In this document: positions 41,501 to 52,762 of the stretch, piece after piece
Layout of the letters: each line of letters begins with the position of its first letter
Numbering within the stretch: position 1 is the stretch's first letter
Origin: Luteitalea sp. TBR-22
Lineage (GTDB): Bacteria > Acidobacteriota > Vicinamibacteria > Vicinamibacterales > Vicinamibacteraceae
NCBI RefSeq assembly: GCF_016865485.1
Contig: NZ_AP024452.1
Span: forward strand, 5,850,501-5,914,500
DNA length: 64,000 nt
Reading direction: 5' to 3'
Program-made: the position numbers and the translations under genes
The notes under the pieces: model-generated
The model's database searches: none
What the model was told of the DNA's origin: nothing
What the model saw: only the letters and a program-made list of their open reading frames with translations

Positions 41501-42075
41501 ATCGAGTGGTGGCTGTCCTCGGTGCCGAACCCGTGCAGCAGGATGCGCCGCTCGTCGGCCTTGCCGTCCCCGTTGGTGTCCTTGAGGAACATCAGGTTCG
41601 GCTGCTGCGCGATGTACACGCCGCCGTCGCCGAGCGCGAACCCCGTCGGGATGTACAGCTGGTCGGCGAAGACGGTGCTCCGGTCGGCGCGACCATCGCG
41701 GTTGGTGTCCTCGAGCACGATCAGCTTGTCGTTCGGCTTCTCGTCGGGCAGCGCGTGCGGATAGGTGGGCGAGGTCAGCACCCACAACCGGCCGCGGGTG
41801 TCGAAGGTCATCTGCAGCGGCTTGGCGAGGTCCGGGAACTCGACCTCGGACGCAAACAGGTTCACCTGATAGCCGTCGGCGACCTTGATGCGCTCGAGGG
41901 CCACCTTCGGATCCTGCGACGCCAGGTCGAGCGCCGCGCCACGATTGGGCTCCTGCCGATCGGCGACCTGCGCGGGCGCCACCGACGCGCCCGCAAGCCA
42001 CGCGAGCAGGCAGCCTGCAGCCTGCAGCACCAGGGCCCGCGGTTGCAGAAGCGAACCGACACACGGGACACGCAT
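38575..42075 (-). CDS. giant exported dehydrogenase-like protein with HEAT repeats, discoidin-like and C-terminal cupredoxin domains
   Basis: 1166 aa from ATG 42073-42075, chosen for GGGAGAG upstream; a GTG at 42099 would add 8 residues. Signal peptide ends near ASVAPAQ. Residues ~55-420 are the PVC-type dehydrogenase/beta-propeller (DUF7133) domain (VNLFASEVEFPDLAKPLQMTFD, DTNRDGRADRSTVF, FGPDGALYVIDWFNPLIGHMQ). Then HEAT-like repeats (~430-690), a probable F5/8 type C module (ARKGTATQSSVVAGGATGGH, WWEVDLGADLPLDEVRL) and a C-terminal blue-copper domain with MPHNFLV and CTFPGHWRTM as Cu ligands. In Planctomycetes the same enzyme usually ends in a cytochrome c; here a cupredoxin replaces the haem domain. 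It probably oxidises a sugar or sugar-alcohol in the periplasm (inferred). Confidence 0.85.
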   Translation of the reverse strand: MRVPCVGSLLQPRALVLQAAGCLLAWLAGASVAPAQVADRQEPNRGAALDLASQDPKVALERIKVADGYQVNLFASEVEFPDLAKPLQMTFDTRGRLWVLTSPTYPHALPDEKPNDKLIVLEDTNRDGRADRSTVFADQLYIPTGFALGDGGVYIAQQPNLMFLKDTNGDGKADERRILLHGFGTEDSHHSIHAWQWGPDGALYFQEGTFLHSQVETPYGPRRMAYAGVWRYEPRTEKLDVFVSYPFANPWGHVIDKWGQNFISDASNGYNYWGTPFSGHVNYPQKQKPMQEWTLTRVRPTSGSEFVRSRHFPESAQGNFLYNNVIGFLGIKQYRTVEEGSGFVGVEVEPLLQSTDPNFRPVGMQFGPDGALYVIDWFNPLIGHMQYSIRDPRRDKSRGRVWRITAKGRPLLTPPKIEGATITQQLDLLKAYEDRTRYQARLALRERDAAELFPAVEQWIAGLDRNDAEYEHHLLEALWVHEHHDRVNLPLLEQLLGAKEFRARAAAVRVLQHWFDRVPDGLALLAAAVDDPEPRVRLEAVRALSFVPTAESASIALRVLRHPMDYYLHYVLDSTITTLEPAWKPVLTTGGTFAEGNAPGLAFVLDRLAPADLVQVKRSTPVYEALLARPGIAATARREALDALAAQHGTTLLHEIIAAVDRLDGKPGSGSAAADLMQVLGTLSPAQLAPERSAVERLAREARTDSVREGAFLALMQIDGSAAASWELAAASPRLRIDMLRGATKLPAGPALTSLQGLLLPALRTAATAGAPRQVAAPVTGRYVRLVRPGRGQVLSVTEVEIMSRGENVARKGTATQSSVVAGGATGGHAPRAIDGGVDMAASAGKDPLTGTHAFTSAEQDPWWEVDLGADLPLDEVRLWPAAQDTRSGLYVAVLDASRKVVFMRDGLRISRAPETVTLGGDLTTMVNAAGIAVLPQLKGQEAEAVSVLSAFMRDATQRQAAMAAIRRLPATAWPASEVAPLADTVLAHVRAIPPADRTGQAFLDAMGFGHELALKLPADQRQRFTRALDELVVRIIRIEAVAAQMKFDLSRITVVAGEEVVIEFVNRDEMPHNFLVAKEGALETVGLAAEAMVSSPDAFGKSFIPKTPEVLFAIRLLQPGETLQARFTAPAQPGNYPFVCTFPGHWRTMNGIVQVVREPSQVSPQ

Positions 42076-42095
42076 TCGTGCTCTCCCGATCGCGG

Positions 42096-43112
42096 TCACG
42101 GCTGTGCCCCCTGCTGATCGGGCGAGACGGCGGACCCGGTCGGGCGCGGCGGCGTCGCCGGCTTGATCGAGCGCGCCTGCTTCCAGATCCTCTTCTCCTG
42201 CTGGGCGATCAACTCGTCGAGCCGCTTCATCTCCGGCGGGAAGCTCACCGACCCGAAGGGATCGACGCGACGCCCGACGACGTACTCGGCGTTGAGTGGC
42301 CGGTAGCGGAGGAAGAACAGGCGGTTCTTCTCGTTGATCAGCGCGCGCAGGTCGGTGTAGCCCTTCGACGACGCCGGCAGCTGCTCCGGCGCGAGGCCGA
42401 GCGCCGTCAGCAGCGCGACGGCGAACACCTTGTCGCCCTCCTCGTTCAGGTGCATGCCGTTGATGGTCAGCGGCGCCCTGGCCTCGCCCATCGCCTTCAG
42501 CATCGGCGTGAACACGTCGGCGAACGGCACGCCCACCTTCGCCGCAACCCGTCGCATCGCGTCGGTGTAGCGCGCGAGTTCACGGTTGCGCCCGGCGACG
42601 TCCACGTGCACGAGCCGTTCGAGCTTCTCGTGCGCGATCGGCGACACGAGCGCCAGTCGCGGCGCCTCGACGCCGTTGTACTTCCTCGCGAGATGGCCGC
42701 GCAGGTAGTCCTCGAGGTCCTTCTCGAACTGCGGCAGGCCGGCCTCGCCCTCGAACGACTCGTTGGCGCCGAAGAACAGCAACACCACGTCGGCCTCGTA
42801 CTGGGCCAGGTGCGTGGGCGTCTCTCCGAAGTTCAGCGGTCGGGGCTGGAGCGTGATCGTGTCGGCGCTCCGCCCCATGTTGCGCATCGACAGGTCGAGC
42901 TGGGGATACAGCGCGAGCAGCAGCGTCTCGAAGTTGTTGAAGTACTGCTGCCGGTCGGCCAGCGTGTTGCCGACGAGGACGATGCGGTCACCGGCGCGGA
43001 GTTCGAGTCGCGGGGTGGAGGCCGGCTGGGCGGCGAGCGGGGCCGCGGCCAGCAGCACGCAGGCCGCCAACCACCGCGCCCGGCGGACGGGCGTGATCGA
43101 CATGATGGACAT
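42096..43112 (-). CDS. exported SGNH/GDSL hydrolase
   Basis: 338 aa from ATG 43110-43112; an alternative ATG is at 43101-43103. Signal peptide ends near LAAQPAS. The SGNH fold shows GDRIVLVGNTLADRQQYFNNFETLL (block I with Asn replacing the usual GDS Ser context), NMGRSADT (block II-like), LFFGANESF (block III) and NGMHLNEEGDKVFA (block V with His). Block I lacks a canonical GDSx Ser, so activity is unproven. This exact pattern recurs in Planctomycete-like clusters with ThuA and DUF7133 proteins. The stop overlaps a possible GTG start of the next gene. Confidence 0.8.
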   Translation of the reverse strand: MSIMSITPVRRARWLAACVLLAAAPLAAQPASTPRLELRAGDRIVLVGNTLADRQQYFNNFETLLLALYPQLDLSMRNMGRSADTITLQPRPLNFGETPTHLAQYEADVVLLFFGANESFEGEAGLPQFEKDLEDYLRGHLARKYNGVEAPRLALVSPIAHEKLERLVHVDVAGRNRELARYTDAMRRVAAKVGVPFADVFTPMLKAMGEARAPLTINGMHLNEEGDKVFAVALLTALGLAPEQLPASSKGYTDLRALINEKNRLFFLRYRPLNAEYVVGRRVDPFGSVSFPPEMKRLDELIAQQEKRIWKQARSIKPATPPRPTGSAVSPDQQGAQP

Positions 43113-43162
43113 CCTGATCTGTGGCGACTGTAAGCCGCTTCGGGCCCGGGCGGCAAGGCGGC

Positions 43163-43239
43163 GGGAGTCGGGAGTGGGGAGTGGGGAGTTGGGAGTCGGG
43201 AGTGGGGAGGCGGGAGTCGGGAGTGGGGAGGCGGGAGGG
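43163..43239. repeat. heptamer array, 11 units
   Basis: Eleven 7-bp units of the form GGGAGTC/GGGAGTG/GGGAGGC, with no breaks in phase over 77 bp. It ends 4 nt before the stop codon (43244-43246) of the AAC(3) gene. Confidence 0.88.
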
Positions 43240-43243
43240 ACAG

Positions 43244-44083
43244 TCAGCGGGGCCGGGCGCCGGCCAGCAGGGCGGCGGCGTCCTCAGGGGCCTCGACCAG
43301 GGCGCGCATCACCTCGAGGGCGAAGCGCTTCAGGGGCTCGGCGTCCATGACCCAGCAGTCGGCCAGGCCGATGCGGCCGCCGGCGTTGCCCGTCCTGGCC
43401 AGATACGCGTCCGTGATGCGGCGGAAGAAGTCCTCCGGCCAGGCGGGATGAGCCGGCTCGGAGGTGTCGAACTCCTCGCAAGGCGTCCACACCCGCTGCC
43501 CGTCCACCAGCCGGGGCACTTCGTAGCGGACGACCCGCTTGCCGGGCACGTCGACGAGGTGCTCGGCGTGGTGGAGGAAGGTCACCTGATCGTGGTCGCT
43601 GCCGAGCAGCAGGATGCGGCCGCCGAGGGCCGCGAACCGGGCCAACGGCGAGTCGTCCCCGTACGCGTAGTTCCAGGCCTGTGGGGCGAAGAGCTGCGCC
43701 GCGTGGGGGCCACGGCAGACGAAGCGCACCACGTGGTCGTTGGCCACCGTGCCCGGCCAGGTGCGCAGCAGCTCGACCAGCGCGCCGTTGTCGCGCGCCG
43801 ATCGGGCCGTCGCCGGGTCGAAGGCCGGCAACGCCTCGAGCAATCGGGCCTCGACCTCGGGTGCGTGGTCGCCCCGCCCGACCTCGTCGTAGTACGCCGG
43901 ACACGACGCGTACATGAAGAGCGATCCGTCGTCGCCCACGGCATCCTTCAACGCGAGGTGAATCTGGTCGGGGCCGCCGATGACCGGTCCCACCGCACGC
44001 ACAGACGCATGGATCATCAGCAGGTCGCCCTCCCTGATGCCGAGGGCGCGCGCGTCAAGGACGAGATCGGATCGGGAGAACAT
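43244..44083 (-). CDS. AAC(3)-family N-acetyltransferase
   Basis: 279 aa. Antibiotic N-acetyltransferase fold (aminoglycoside 3-N-acetyltransferase/YokD family), using acetyl-CoA. The N-terminal motif LMIHASVRAVGPVIGGPDQI and the segments LFMYASCPAYYDE, RTWPGTVANDHVVRFVCRGPHAAQLFAPQAW, LGSDHDQVTFLHHAEHLVD with RVVRYEVPRLVDG are typical. Chromosomal members often have unknown natural substrates rather than a resistance role. Its neighbour is the thiol-reductase-like YpdA gene, 127 nt upstream. Confidence 0.9.
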   Translation of the reverse strand: MFSRSDLVLDARALGIREGDLLMIHASVRAVGPVIGGPDQIHLALKDAVGDDGSLFMYASCPAYYDEVGRGDHAPEVEARLLEALPAFDPATARSARDNGALVELLRTWPGTVANDHVVRFVCRGPHAAQLFAPQAWNYAYGDDSPLARFAALGGRILLLGSDHDQVTFLHHAEHLVDVPGKRVVRYEVPRLVDGQRVWTPCEEFDTSEPAHPAWPEDFFRRITDAYLARTGNAGGRIGLADCWVMDAEPLKRFALEVMRALVEAPEDAAALLAGARPR

Positions 44084-44093
44084 TGTCGGCTTA

Positions 44094-44135
44094 CGACTTA
44101 CGGCTCAGGGGCTCAGGGGCTCAGGGCTCGGAAAG
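44094..44135. repeat. short repeats of mixed 7/8-bp period
   Basis: CTTACGA, CTTACGG, then CTCAGGGG twice and CTCAGGG, in the spacer between the AAC(3) start and the YpdA stop. The period drifts between 7 and 8. Confidence 0.5.
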
Positions 44136-44181
44136 CATTCAGATCCGGGGCCGGTGGCTCTCGAGCCTTGCGTCGCTTGAC

Positions 44182-44216
44182 GTCAAACGTCAAACGTCAC
44201 TCGTCACTCGTCACTC
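44182..44216. repeat. heptamer array over the YpdA stop codon
   Basis: Five 7-bp units: GTCAAAC twice and GTCACTC three times. The YpdA stop (44211-44213, minus strand) lies in the last unit. Confidence 0.82.
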
Positions 44217-45242
44217 CTCCGTCTTCCAGTGCATCTCGCCGAAGCGGATCGCCTCCGGATGCTGCCCGGCGATGTGCCTGACGATCTGCTGCGCGTGGAA
44301 GCGCCCGTTCTCGATGAACCAGCGGTTGGTCTTCAGGCCCCCGCACACGGTGCCGGCCACGAACAGGCCGGCCCGCGCCGTCTCGAACGTCGCCTCGTCG
44401 AAGATCGGCGTGCGGAACTCGTCGGCCGCGAACGTCACGCCGAGCGTCTCGAGGAACGCGAAGTCCGGACGGTAGCCGGTCATTGCCAGCACGAAGTCGT
44501 TGGGAATCTCCACGGCGCCCTCCGGCGTTCTCAGGAGGAGCGACTCCTCGCGGATCACCTCGATGGTCGACGAGAAGTACGCGCGGATGGTTCCCTCCTT
44601 GATGCGGTTCTCGAGGTCGGGCCTGATCCAGTACTTGACCGTCTCCGACAACGCCGGCGCCCGCACCACCATCGTCACCTCGGCGCCGTGGCGGTAGCAG
44701 TCGAGTGCCGCCTTGGCCGCCGAGTTGCGCGCACCGACGACGGCGACCCGCTGCTGCACGTAGGGGAACGGCTCGCGGTAGTAGTGGGTGACCTTGGGCA
44801 GGTCCTCGCCGGGCACGCCGAGCGGGTTGGGGATGTCGAAGAAGCCCGTGGCCAGGACGACGTGCCGGGCGTGATGGGTCGCGCGCGAGGTCTCGACGCG
44901 GAAATCGCCGCGCGTGCCCTTCAGCGCGGTCACCCGCTCGTACAACCGCACGTCGAGGCCTTCACGCGCCGCCACGCCCCGGTAGTACTCGAGCCCCTCC
45001 TCGCGCGTCGGCTTGTATCCCTGCACCGGGAACGGGTGGCCGCCGATCTCGATGAGGTCCGGCGTCGAGAAGAACTCCATCCGCGCCGGGTAGCCGACGA
45101 TGGAGTTCACCAGGGCGCCCTTGTCGAGCACGCGCGCCCGCAGGCCGTGGCGCCGGGCCTCGATGGCGCACGCCAGCCCCACCGGGCCGGCGCCGACGAC
45201 AAGCAGGTCGAGGATCGGTTCGGACGTCTCGCCGTTCTGCAC
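44211..45242 (-). CDS. ypdA: YpdA-family FAD/NAD(P) thiol-disulfide reductase
   Basis: 343 aa with GTG start at 45240-45242 and GGAG 5 nt upstream; the near ATG is out of frame. FAD-binding GAGPVGLACAIEA at residues 17-29; a second GxGxxxA/G-type motif is VVGARNSAAKAAL. The segments VNSIVGYPARMEFFSTPD, YREPFPYVQQRVAVVG, FVLAMTGYRPDF and ARAGLFVAGTVCGGLKTNRWFIENGRFHA mark the YpdA/bacillithiol-disulfide reductase group. It implies that this organism makes bacillithiol; no bsh genes are in the window. Upstream lies the CheB-CheR gene, read the same way. Confidence 0.9.
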   Translation of the reverse strand: MQNGETSEPILDLLVVGAGPVGLACAIEARRHGLRARVLDKGALVNSIVGYPARMEFFSTPDLIEIGGHPFPVQGYKPTREEGLEYYRGVAAREGLDVRLYERVTALKGTRGDFRVETSRATHHARHVVLATGFFDIPNPLGVPGEDLPKVTHYYREPFPYVQQRVAVVGARNSAAKAALDCYRHGAEVTMVVRAPALSETVKYWIRPDLENRIKEGTIRAYFSSTIEVIREESLLLRTPEGAVEIPNDFVLAMTGYRPDFAFLETLGVTFAADEFRTPIFDEATFETARAGLFVAGTVCGGLKTNRWFIENGRFHAQQIVRHIAGQHPEAIRFGEMHWKTEE

Positions 45243-45289
45243 GGCTCCATTGTCGCCGCTCCGGCCGCCCGGAGGGCCGTGAACCTCCC

Positions 45290-48263
45290 TCAGGCGGGCG
45301 GCACGTCGGCCGGCAGTCGCTCCCGCAGGCCCGGAAGGTCGAGCGCCCGGACCGCGGCGACCCAGTCCCTGAGGTGTTCCTCCCTGAGGACCCGTTGGCT
45401 GATGTCGAAGTGCTGCACGACGGCGCCACCGGTGGCCAGCGGCGAGACCACCATGCGGTACCACCGGCGCTGCTGCGGAGCGTGGCAGGGATACTCGAGG
45501 TCGAACGCCGGGAGCTGCCGACTCAGCACGCCCCGGATCCCGTCGGCCGCCGCGATCGCGATCGGATCGCCCGGCTGCGAGCGGCACGCCTCGAGGTAGT
45601 TCAGCCCGACGCCGCTGCCGACGACGGCGGGCGCCTGGTTGGCCGAGGCGAACTCGGCCCAGTGGCGGTTGGCCCGCAGGATGACGCCGTCGGGGCCGAG
45701 CACCGCGACGTTGCCGGGGATGGCGTCGATGATCGCCTGCAGTTGCCGCTCCCGGTCGCGCAGTTCGGAGACCTCCAGCATCACCACCACGAGGCCGCTG
45801 CGCTGCTGCATCTCGTCGAGGTACGGCAACACCCGCACGAGGACCTCGGAGCCGTCCGGCAGCGTGACGTCGATCGACTCGGGCACGCCGTGTCCGAGGA
45901 CCCGCCTGGCCGGCGCGACCAGGTCGATGTCGTGCGCGGTCGGCACGACGTGGTCGATCGGCCGGCCGATGTCGTGCGGCAGCAGGTTGAGGATGCGGGT
46001 GGCGGCCGTCGTGTACTTGCGCAGCCGCAGCTCGTGGTCGAGGAAGACGACGCCGACGCCGCTGGTGCGGAGGAGGTTGTCGATGTCGTTGTTGAGGCCG
46101 GTCAGCTCGGCGATCTTGTTCTGGTACTCGGCGTTGACGGTGTGCAGTTCCTCGTTGACCGACTGCAGTTCCTCGTTGGTGCTCTGCAGTTCCTCGTTGG
46201 AGGCCAGCAGCTCCTCGTTGGTGGCCTGCAGTTCCTCGTTGGAGGTCTCGAGTTCCTCGATCGTCGCCTGCAGGTGCTCGCGCGAGTACTGGAGCTCCTG
46301 CTCGAGCACGGCGATGCGCGACTCGGCGCGGCTGTCGCTCTGGATGGCCTCCGACGGCAGGTCGGCGAGCGGGTTGGTGCCGCGCGAGAAGAACACGACG
46401 AAGCAGCGCCCGCGATCGGGGCCGAGATCGATCGGCCGCACCTGGATGCGGAGCGGCGTGGAGCCGTCGCCGGGGTCGACGTTCTCGTACGAGACGTCCA
46501 TCCCGGTCTTGATCGTGCGCGCGAGCGCGGCGCGCAGGGTCGTGGCCAGCTGGCGCGGCAGCAACCGGGCGATCTCGAGGGTCGAGCGCCCCTGCGGCAC
46601 CTGGAGCAAAGCGCCGGCGTCGCCGAACGTGTGCAGCAGGTTGAAGTCGGCGTCGAGCACGAGGCAGCGCAACTGCAGGACGTCGGCCAGTTCCTGGTAG
46701 ACGCGCTCCAGCAGGCCGGGATCGTGCAGGCCGGCCCGGACGCGCGGCCGGCTGCCCTCGTCGGGCAGGGTGATGCGCCGCCCGGCGATCGGCATGACCT
46801 CGAGCAGCCGCTGCCGCGACGGGCTCAGCGAGCGGTACAGCCGCCAACGCGCGTCGACGGGCTCGAACAGGTGCGCCAGGCCACCGAGCGTCTCGCTCGG
46901 GCCGAGGAAGAGGATGCCCTGCGGCTGCAGTGCGTAGCCGAGCAGGGCGATTGCCCTCGGCTGCACGTCGGGCTGCAGGTAGATCAGCATGTTCCGGCAC
47001 GACACCAGGTGCATGCGCGTCAGCGGCGGATCCCGCAGCAGGTTGTGGCGGGCGAAGATGACGTGCTCGCGCAGGGCCCGCGCGGCGCGGAAGCGATCGC
47101 CGTCGCGCAGGAAGAACCGCGACAGGCGCTCGGGCTCGAGGTCGGCGGCGATGCTTTCCGGATAGAGCCCGTTGGATGCGAACTCGACCGAGTCGGGATC
47201 GATGTCGGTGGCGAAGACCTTCACCAGGGGCGCCGGCCCCTGCTTGGGCAGTTGCTCCAGCAGCAGCATCGCGATGGAGTACGCCTCCTCGCCGGTGGAG
47301 CAGGCAGGAACCCACACGCGGAGCTCGCGCTCGCGGGCGGCCTGCCGCATCAGGTCCGGGATGACCCGGTCGCGCAGGACCGCGAAGGCTTCGGGGTCGC
47401 GCATGAAGCGCGTGACGCCGATCAGGAGATCGCGCTGCAGTTGCCGCAACTCGGTGGGCGAGTCCTCGAGGAGGGCGAGGTACTGGTCCCAGTCGAGGCC
47501 GCGCAGCAAGCCCATGCGCCGCTCCATGCGGCGCAGCATCGTCTGCGGCTTGTAGCCGGAGAAGTCGGCGCCGAGCCGCTCGCGGAGCAGCGTGAGCACG
47601 CGCTGGTACTGCGACTCGGGCGCGAGCCCGGTCCGCGGCTGCGGTGAGGCGCTCGTCGCCCTGGCGAGCAGCGCCGCGTACCGCTGGACGAGGGTGGGCA
47701 ACTCGGCGACGTCGGCCACCTGGTCGGCCAGGCCCGTCGACACGGCCGACTGCGGCATGCCGTCGAACTGCGCCTCGTCGGGCGACTGCACCAGGACCAG
47801 GCCGTTGCTTTCCTTGATGGCCCGTGCCCCCCGCGTGCCGTCGCTGCCGGAGCCCGAGAGGATGACGCCGATGGCGTGTTCGCCAAGCGCGGCCGCGAGC
47901 GACTGGAAGCAGACGTCGATGGGCAGGTGCAGCGAGCCGGGGCTGAGCGTCGGCTCGTGGAGCCGCAGCCGGTTCCCCTCGAGCACCATGTCGGTCTTGG
48001 GGGGATTCAGGTAGATCGTGTCGGGCTCGAGCGCCATGCCGTCGGCGGCCCTGATCACCCGCAAGCGCGTATGACGGGCCAGCAACTCCGCCATGAGGCT
48101 CTTGTGGTCCGGCGAGAGGTGTTGCACCACCAGGAACGCCATACCGGTGGGGGGATGGACGTGGGCGAAGAACCGCTCGAGCGGCTCGAGGCCGCCGGCG
48201 CTCGCCCCGACGGCGCACACAGGCATGCGGTCCGTGGCGCCGGCGATGTCGGTCGAACGGAAA

Positions 48264-48280
<17 letters not shown>
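45290..48280 (-). CDS. CheB-CheR-PAS fusion protein
   Basis: 996 aa. Residues ~20-205 are a CheB-type methylesterase domain: [13 protein letters not shown] with Ser 27, [11 protein letters not shown] with the His, and [17 protein letters not shown] with the Asp. Residues ~215-480 are CheR methyltransferase, with [19 protein letters not shown] (SAM site) and CRNMLIYL. A coiled coil (~665-735) has repeating NEELQ heptads. Two PAS domains follow (~735-970). There is no receiver domain on CheB. Such fusions act in stress or biofilm signalling, not flagellar chemotaxis. It overlaps the histidine kinase gene by 17 bp. Confidence 0.92.
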
Positions 48281-50513
<2,233 letters not shown>

Positions 50514-50684
50514 CACGCGTCGGCCTGTGGCAGACCGTGAACCCGCGCACGCCGCCACCCTCCGGCAGCATAATCGTCAGGCCATCAAAAAGGTAGAGCT
50601 TGCTCCTCGGAACCGGGCGCAGGATCGTGCCCGTGGGCTCGGCACCGGTACCCGCGTCCCGCTGGCGGTGATACCGTCCCTGTC

Positions 50685-51416
50685 GTGCATCCCAGCCTCG
50701 ACCAGTTGCGCCGCCTCCAGGATCTCGAGCGGCAGGCCGCCGCGCTCCGCGCCGACATCGACATGGTGGACCAGCGTCGCCGCGACATCGAGGTGCCGGT
50801 CCTGGAAGCACGGGCCGCCCTCGAGGCGCTCACGCGCACCATCGACGACCGCCAGGCGCAGCGCCGCACCGGCGATCGCGACGTGGCCGCCATCCAGCAG
50901 CGGCTGACCAAGTACCGGCAGCAGTTGATGGCGGTGACCAACTCGCGCGAGTACGACGCCGCGCAGCACGAAATCGCCACCGCCGAGGCCGACCTGAAGG
51001 CGCGCGAGGACCAGACCATCGCGCTGCTGTTCGAGCTCGACGAGTTGACTCCGCAAGCCGAGCACGCCCGGCAGGTGCTGGCCAGCCGCGAGGACGCGTC
51101 GGGGGTGGCGCTGGCCAGCCTCGCCGACGAGACACAGCGGCACAAGCTCGAGCTGGCCAACATCGAGGGCAGCATCACCGCGCTCCGGCCCACCATCGAC
51201 GCCGGAGCACTCGCCCTCTACGACCGCGTGTCGAAGCGTTATCCACGCGGCGCGGTCGGCGAACTGAGAGGCGACCTCTGCATCGCCTGCAACGTCAGGA
51301 TCCGCCCCATGCTCGCATCGGCCGTCCGCAAGGGCGAGCAGATCATGCAGTGCGAGAACTGCACGCGCCTGCTGTACGCGGTCAAGCCGGCCGCCCCCCC
51401 GGCCCCGCCCGCCTGA
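50685..51416 (+). CDS. coiled-coil zinc-ribbon protein (CT398/CdsZ-like)
   Basis: 243 aa, GTG start at 50685 (MHPSLDQLRRLQDLERQAAALRADID). Residues 5-180 are a long antiparallel coiled coil. The C-terminus has two CxxC pairs, CIACNVRIRP and CENCTRLLY, a zinc ribbon. The family is widespread (zf-C4/CT398) and has been linked to sigma-54 or secretion contexts, but its core function is unsettled. It is divergent from the hybrid kinase gene (171-bp gap). The loop VTNSREYDAAQHEI is characteristic of the family. Confidence 0.88.
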   Translation: MHPSLDQLRRLQDLERQAAALRADIDMVDQRRRDIEVPVLEARAALEALTRTIDDRQAQRRTGDRDVAAIQQRLTKYRQQLMAVTNSREYDAAQHEIATAEADLKAREDQTIALLFELDELTPQAEHARQVLASREDASGVALASLADETQRHKLELANIEGSITALRPTIDAGALALYDRVSKRYPRGAVGELRGDLCIACNVRIRPMLASAVRKGEQIMQCENCTRLLYAVKPAAPPAPPA

Positions 51417-51443
51417 ACGGCTCACCCGTCGAGCGTCGGCGCC

Positions 51444-51464
51444 CGGCGTGCGGCGTGCGGCGTT
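51444..51464. repeat. short heptamer array before rtcB
   Basis: Three units: CGGCGTG, CGGCGTG, CGGCGTT, 28 bp after the stop of the zinc-ribbon gene. A similar unit occurs at 53514-53534. Confidence 0.55.
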
Positions 51465-51532
51465 CGAGACCCGCCGATGGGCGCCTGACGGCGCGCGGCG
51501 AGTCCGGTGTTCCGAGTGTGTAGCCTGATCCC

Positions 51533-52762
51533 ATGCAGATCTTCGGTGAGCACGACGAGGCCACGCTGCGCCAGTTGCGGGACGTGGCCTCGCGCGCCGA
51601 CCGCGTCGCCCTGATGGCCGACGGGCACGTCGGTTACGTCATGCCGATCGGTGGGGTGGCCGCCTACCGGAACAAGGTGTCGGTGGTCGGCGTCGGGTTC
51701 GACATCGCCTGTGGCAACGCCGCCATCCTGACCGACGCGTACCTCGACGACCTCGGCGCGACGGCCGCCGAGCGGCACGCGGCGCTGGCCACCCTGGCCG
51801 ACGACATCGCGTCGACGGTGAGCTTCGGCCTCGGCCGGCGCAATCGCGCCGACGACGCCCCGACCGACGACGCGCTGTTCGAGGACGCGGCGTGGGAGGC
51901 GGTGCCCCGCGGCCAGCGGCAGGCACTGCGCGACAAGGCCCGCTCGCAGCTCGGCACGGTGGGCAGCGGCAACCACTACGTCGACGTCTTCGCCGACGAG
52001 GCCGACCGGCTCTGGGTCGGCGTGCACTTCGGCAGCCGGGGCTTCGGTCACACGATCGCGTCGGCGTTCCTGGCGCTGTCGCAGGGCGCCAGGTGGGGCG
52101 CGCGCGTCCCCGAGCGTGAGGTGCTGCTCGACGTCGACAGGTCCATCGGGGCCGACTACTGGGCGTTGATGACGCTCGCGGGGCGGTACGCGTACGCGGG
52201 GCGCGAATGGGTCGCCCGAAAGGTCGTCGGGCTGCTCGGCGCGCGGGAGCAGGACCTGGTGCACAACCACCACAACTTCGCCTGGCGGGAGCGGCACTGG
52301 GGCGACGACCTGATCGTGGTGCGCAAGGGCGCCACGCCGGCCTACCCGGGTCAGCGGGGCTTCGTCGGCGGGTCGATGGGAGACGACGCGGTGATCGTGG
52401 AAGGCGTGGACACCGCGCGCCACGTGGCGCCGGAGGTGCACGACCTGCAGCGCCGCGCGCTGTTCTCGACGGTGCACGGAGCCGGGCGGGTGATGTCGCG
52501 GACGCAAGCGGCCGGCAAGGTCGACAGGCGCACGGGACGTGTCCGCCTGCCCGGTGCCATCTCACCGCAGATGATGCGCGAATGGGTCGAGCGCAAGGGC
52601 GTCGTGCTGCGTGGCGGGGGCACCGACGAGAGCCCGCACGTGTACCGCCGCCTGCCCGATGTCCTCGCCCACCAGCGCGGCACCGTCCGCGTCCTCCATA
52701 CCCTCCGCCCCCTCATCGTCGTGATGGCCGGCGCCCACGAGGTGGATCCATACAAGGACTGA
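51533..52762 (+). CDS. rtcB: RtcB RNA ligase
   Basis: 409 aa. GTP- and Mn-dependent ligase joining 2',3'-cyclic phosphate (or 3'-phosphate) to 5'-OH RNA ends. Visible motifs include MADGHVGYVMPIGGVAAY, VGFDIACGNAA with the metal Cys, SGNHYVDVF, VHFGSRGFGH, NHHNFAWRE, RKGATPAYPG, GSMGDDAV and the guanylylated-His region STVHGAGRVMSR. Length and order fit the family (canonical ~400-480 aa). It might serve RNA repair. No archease or RtcA is adjacent. A heptamer array begins at the first base after its stop codon. Confidence 0.95.
   Translation: MQIFGEHDEATLRQLRDVASRADRVALMADGHVGYVMPIGGVAAYRNKVSVVGVGFDIACGNAAILTDAYLDDLGATAAERHAALATLADDIASTVSFGLGRRNRADDAPTDDALFEDAAWEAVPRGQRQALRDKARSQLGTVGSGNHYVDVFADEADRLWVGVHFGSRGFGHTIASAFLALSQGARWGARVPEREVLLDVDRSIGADYWALMTLAGRYAYAGREWVARKVVGLLGAREQDLVHNHHNFAWRERHWGDDLIVVRKGATPAYPGQRGFVGGSMGDDAVIVEGVDTARHVAPEVHDLQRRALFSTVHGAGRVMSRTQAAGKVDRRTGRVRLPGAISPQMMREWVERKGVVLRGGGTDESPHVYRRLPDVLAHQRGTVRVLHTLRPLIVVMAGAHEVDPYKD

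Noticed and set aside
38638-42117. 1159-residue open frame on the plus strand opposite the giant dehydrogenase.
   Set aside because: Arg/His/Leu-rich shadow in high-GC DNA; the minus strand has clear domains and motifs.
43244-44083. AAC(3)-like gene as an acquired antibiotic-resistance gene.
   Set aside because: No mobile element is nearby and its base use matches the chromosome; chromosomal relatives often have other roles.
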